17,799 nucleotides of DNA from JAVBKE01 sp031554215 (GTDB lineage: Bacteria; Bacillota; Bacilli; JARBTR01), in assembly GCA_031554215.1 (NCBI GenBank), contig JAVBKF010000037.1, forward strand, positions 1 to 17,799, given 5' to 3'. Below are positions 15,741 to 17,799 of the stretch, in pieces. Position 1 is the stretch's first letter, and every line of letters begins with the position of its first letter. The notes under the pieces are model-generated. The model did not search any database and was not told the DNA's origin. It worked only from the letters and a program-made list of their open reading frames with translations. The translations under genes were made by a program, and so were the position numbers.

Positions 15741-16124
15741 GTATGGGGCTAACTGGCTGTTTTGATAAATTGGTTATTATAAATTTAATCATAAATGATT
15801 AGGGAAATACCTAGATAAAATAGATTTAGCCAAGCTGGGTGAGTGTTGCACTGTTTAGGCGGATTTGCTTGATAAGTATTGTTGGCTTAATGGTAGACCA
15901 CATGATTACTATAAAAAGTAATTAATCGTCTTTTTAGAAAAGGAAAGGTCTTCGAGTTCTATAAGGTGCACGACTTCTTATGCTACAAAAATAAAGAATT
16001 TCCTCATGATTTTTTCCACTAGTGCCATTGAATAATAAATAATTAGGGAACTTGATTATAAATGACATGACAAGAGATTTAGAAAATATACTCTTAGGTG
16101 TGACAATTGCTTTCCTCTTGTAAT
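15741..16124. other. AT-rich intergenic DNA with no supported gene
   Basis: No reading frame has a convincing start, ribosome binding site or family resemblance. A small hairpin is present (TAATCA 15786-15791 with TGATTA 15796-15801). The minus-strand frame 15934-16209 runs into the neighbouring IS-like sequence and has low-complexity composition, so I do not call it. Confidence 0.5.
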
Positions 16125-16223
16125 GAGGCTGTCTAAAAAAAAGATACAAATAGTCCGGTTCATTTGAGAAAAATGAACCACCCGCAAAATGATAGTTTGT
16201 GCCTAACATTTTGGGGGCGGTTC
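16125..16223 (-). mobile_element. Probable insertion-sequence end, IS3- or IS1182-like
   Basis: The segment opens with GAGGCTGTCTAAAAAA, the form of many Bacillales IS termini (minus strand: TTTTAGACAGCCTC). Next come a perfect 9-bp hairpin (16157-16165 with 16171-16179) and a 17-bp near-perfect inverted repeat (GAACCACCCGCAAAATG 16175-16191 with CATTTTGGGGGCGGTTC 16207-16223). The two helices share bases 16175-16179 and so exclude each other. No transposase coding sequence adjoins it. The family is uncertain. Confidence 0.4.
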
Positions 16224-16273
16224 AGGAACGATACTTTACTTATCTGAAAAATAGCCCGGCTAATCGCTAGTTG

Positions 16274-16303
16274 TCGACACTGTCCGCAGGAGCGTGCTAT
16301 AAT
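16274..16303 (+). promoter_or_regulatory. Promoter of the nuo operon
   Basis: TCGACA (16274-16279) and a perfect TATAAT (16298-16303) with 18-bp spacing, giving a leader of about 55 nt before nuoA. It begins about 50 bp after the IS-like end. Confidence 0.6.
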
Positions 16304-16364
16304 ACCAGTAGTTAATTAATGGGTAGCTATACACATTTGTTTTGTGATGATTGGGGGAATCACT

Positions 16365-16739
16365 ATGTCTGATTTAAATTTGTATCAGAACAATTATCTT
16401 TTCGTTCTGGTCTTTTTGCTTTTAGGAATTTTACTTCCAGTTGTTGCACTTACATTAGGGAGATTCTTGAGACCAAAGAAGAAGATTAGTGAAAAGTATA
16501 CGACGTATGAAAGTGGTATTGAACCATTTCACGATGCGCGTATTCAATTTAACGTGCAGTACTACATGTTTGCACTATTATTTGTTATTTTTGATGTAGA
16601 AACTGTATTCCTTTACCCATGGGCAGTCGCTTATGGGAAATTAGGCGTTTTTGCTTTAGTTGAAATGTTATTGTTTGTTGGATTACTGGGATTCGGATTA
16701 TTCTATGCTTGGAAGAAGAAGGTGCTGGAATGGGAGTAG
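16365..16739 (+). CDS. nuoA: NADH-quinone oxidoreductase subunit A
   Basis: 124 residues with three membrane helices (about 11-33, 66-85 and 94-114). NuoA is a small membrane subunit beside the quinone channel of complex I. The conserved YESGIEP (48-54) and FDVETVFLYPWA (76-87) motifs are intact. The ATG at 16365 has GGGGGA 6 nt upstream; an in-frame GTG at 16344 would absorb the ribosome binding site and is rejected. It overlaps nuoB by 10 nt. The atp-nuo order matches Bacillus cereus-type genomes, where the operon lacks nuoEFG; those genes lie beyond the window and cannot be judged here. Confidence 0.95.
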   Translation: MSDLNLYQNNYLFVLVFLLLGILLPVVALTLGRFLRPKKKISEKYTTYESGIEPFHDARIQFNVQYYMFALLFVIFDVETVFLYPWAVAYGKLGVFALVEMLLFVGLLGFGLFYAWKKKVLEWE

Positions 16740-17242
16740 AAATCGAAGGATTAACAGACTTTGAAAAGGCAGAACTTGAGAGAAACGTATTTTTCGCAAC
16801 CCTTGAGCAAGTAAAAGGATGGGCTAGAAGTAACTCAATTTACCCGCTCACTTTTGGGCTCGCTTGTTGTGCAATTGAAATGATGGCTGTTGGCTCATCG
16901 CATTATGACTTGGATCGTTTTGGTTCTTTCTTTAGAACTTCACCGCGTCAGTCTGATTGTATGATTGTCTCCGGGACTGTCACGAAGAAAATGGCACCGG
17001 TTTTACGGAGGTTATATGACCAAATGCCAGAACCAAAATGGGTGATTGCAATGGGGTCTTGTGCAACAGCAGGAGGTCCCTATATTAAGTCGTATAGTGT
17101 TGTCAATGGTGTTGACAAAATTGTGCCAGTAGATGTCTATATTCCAGGTTGTCCACCACACCCAGCTGCCCTTATTTACGGATTGAATAAATTAAAAGAG
17201 AAGATTCGTTATGAGGCTAAAACGGGGAAGAAGGTGAATTAA
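16730..17242 (+). CDS. nuoB: NADH-quinone oxidoreductase subunit B
   Basis: 170 residues. NuoB carries iron-sulfur cluster N2, the last electron carrier before quinone. Its four ligand cysteines are visible: the tandem pair C46-C47 in FGLACCAIEMM, C111 in MGSCATAGGP and C141 in PGCPPHP. HYDLDRFGSFFRTSPRQ (58-74) is the usual conserved loop. The chosen ATG at 16730 overlaps the end of nuoA; the longer frame from 16709 would lie inside nuoA and lacks its own site. The protein closely matches the B. cereus subunit as I recall it. Confidence 0.97.
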   Translation: MGVEIEGLTDFEKAELERNVFFATLEQVKGWARSNSIYPLTFGLACCAIEMMAVGSSHYDLDRFGSFFRTSPRQSDCMIVSGTVTKKMAPVLRRLYDQMPEPKWVIAMGSCATAGGPYIKSYSVVNGVDKIVPVDVYIPGCPPHPAALIYGLNKLKEKIRYEAKTGKKVN

Positions 17243-17799
17243 TTGACTGAGGATAAAAGATTAAAAAAGACAAATAAGCCAAGTGCTCAGGAAAAAAAAG
17301 ATAACGACTCGGCCCCGAAAATTAAAATTGGGTCACGTGAAGTGTCTCCAGTAGATACTCATGATGAGCAGATAAGGGATGCCCATTTGGATGAAGCGCT
17401 TGCTTCAGCCAAAGAGAAGGTGCTCTCGAAGGAAGAGGCCGTTTTGGCAAAGTCAGAAGCAAAAGCCAATGCTGCTATTGCAAGGTCAAAGAAGAACACA
17501 GCGGCTAAAAATGTCCCAGTTAGAAGTGACGAAAAGGCAAAGTCAGCTGTACCTACGGCAAAAGCAAAACTAGCGGTAAGTAGCGAGAGTACCCCAGCTA
17601 GTCAGGACGAGAAAGCAAAAGGGGCAGCAGAGGCGAAAGCAGCAGCTGCGGCAAAAGCAAAACTAGCGGTAAGCAGCGAGAGTACCCCAGCTAGTCAGGA
17701 TGAGAAAGCAAAAGTGGCAGCAGAGGCGAAAGCAGCAGCTGCGGCAAAAGCAAAATTAGCGGTAAGTAGCGAGAGTACCCCAGCTAGTCAGGATGAGAA
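17243..17799 (+). CDS. nuoC: NADH-quinone oxidoreductase subunit C, 5' part
   Basis: The frame opens with TTG immediately after the nuoB stop, preceded by AAGGTG, and runs open for 185 codons to the window edge. No in-frame ATG exists in this part. All of it is N-terminal extension: a charged stretch (MTEDKRLKKTNKPSAQEKK onward), then Ala/Lys/Glu-rich 31-residue repeats. The conserved 30-kDa subunit domain is not reached, so the name rests on position after nuoB and on the known long Ala/Lys-rich N-terminal extensions of NuoC in Bacillus. It is expected to be disordered or helical and surface-exposed. Confidence 0.75.
   Translation, partial: MTEDKRLKKTNKPSAQEKKDNDSAPKIKIGSREVSPVDTHDEQIRDAHLDEALASAKEKVLSKEEAVLAKSEAKANAAIARSKKNTAAKNVPVRSDEKAKSAVPTAKAKLAVSSESTPASQDEKAKGAAEAKAAAAAKAKLAVSSESTPASQDEKAKVAAEAKAAAAAKAKLAVSSESTPASQDE
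17567..17799 (+). repeat. 93-bp in-frame tandem repeat in nuoC
   Basis: Units start at 17567, 17660 and 17753, the third cut by the window edge. Each encodes 31 residues: KLAVSSESTPASQDEKAK followed by an Ala/Glu/Lys run ending AAAAAKA. Units differ at only a few bases, such as GGG/GTG, CTA/TTA and GAC/GAT, so expansion is recent or homogenised. Confidence 0.95.

Noticed and set aside
15934..16209. 91-codon minus-strand frame
   Set aside because: It starts inside the IS-like hairpins, has no ribosome binding site and resembles no family.
17379..17573. 64-codon plus-strand frame inside nuoC
   Set aside because: It is another frame of the repetitive nuoC start, which is open throughout and directly abuts nuoB.

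Overview
This window looks like chromosome from a low-GC Firmicute of the order Bacillales. The ribosomal proteins, elongation factors, F1Fo ATP synthase and the start of a complex I-type (nuo) operon all read as Bacillaceae/Planococcaceae-type proteins. Genes use strong AGGAGG-type ribosome binding sites, several start with TTG or GTG, and promoters are sigma-A-like. The family-level placement is inferred from recalled protein similarity, not from a search.

Layout. (1) 1-3130 is an accessory zone on the minus strand. It holds a decayed IS21-family istA gene, an intact 12-TM MFS exporter, one or two tiny hypothetical ORFs, and a decayed IS30-family transposase with a terminal repeat. (2) 3131-8338 is a self-contained translation cluster: promoter, structured leader, rpsL, rpsG, fusA, tuf and a strong terminator. 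The rpsG-fusA gap holds three tandem ~120-bp units. They differ from each other by paired, compensatory changes in four helices, so they look like a selected structured RNA that I cannot name. Further hairpins precede fusA and tuf. (3) 8524-15740 is the complete ATP synthase operon atpIBEFHAGDC, with its own promoter and terminator. (4) 15741-16303 is a ~600-bp AT-rich gap with a probable insertion-sequence end and a promoter. (5) 16365-17799 is the start of the NADH-quinone oxidoreductase operon, nuoA, nuoB and the 5' part of nuoC. The nuoC N-terminus is built of in-frame 93-bp tandem repeats.

How it works together. The str genes supply the ribosomal decoding centre (S12, S7) and the two main elongation GTPases. 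The atp operon encodes the whole proton-driven ATP synthase, and the nuo genes begin a proton-pumping quinone reductase, so the right half is an oxidative phosphorylation block; atp followed by nuo is a known Bacillus cereus-type order. The unusual part is the left junction. rpsL-rpsG-fusA-tuf is not preceded by rpoBC and an L7Ae-like gene, and is not followed by rpsJ and the S10 operon. It sits between transposase debris and the atp operon, so it is either a relocated str operon or a second copy.

Most notable: the triplicated structured element at 4309-4670, the displaced str cluster, and the repeat-expanded NuoC N-terminus.
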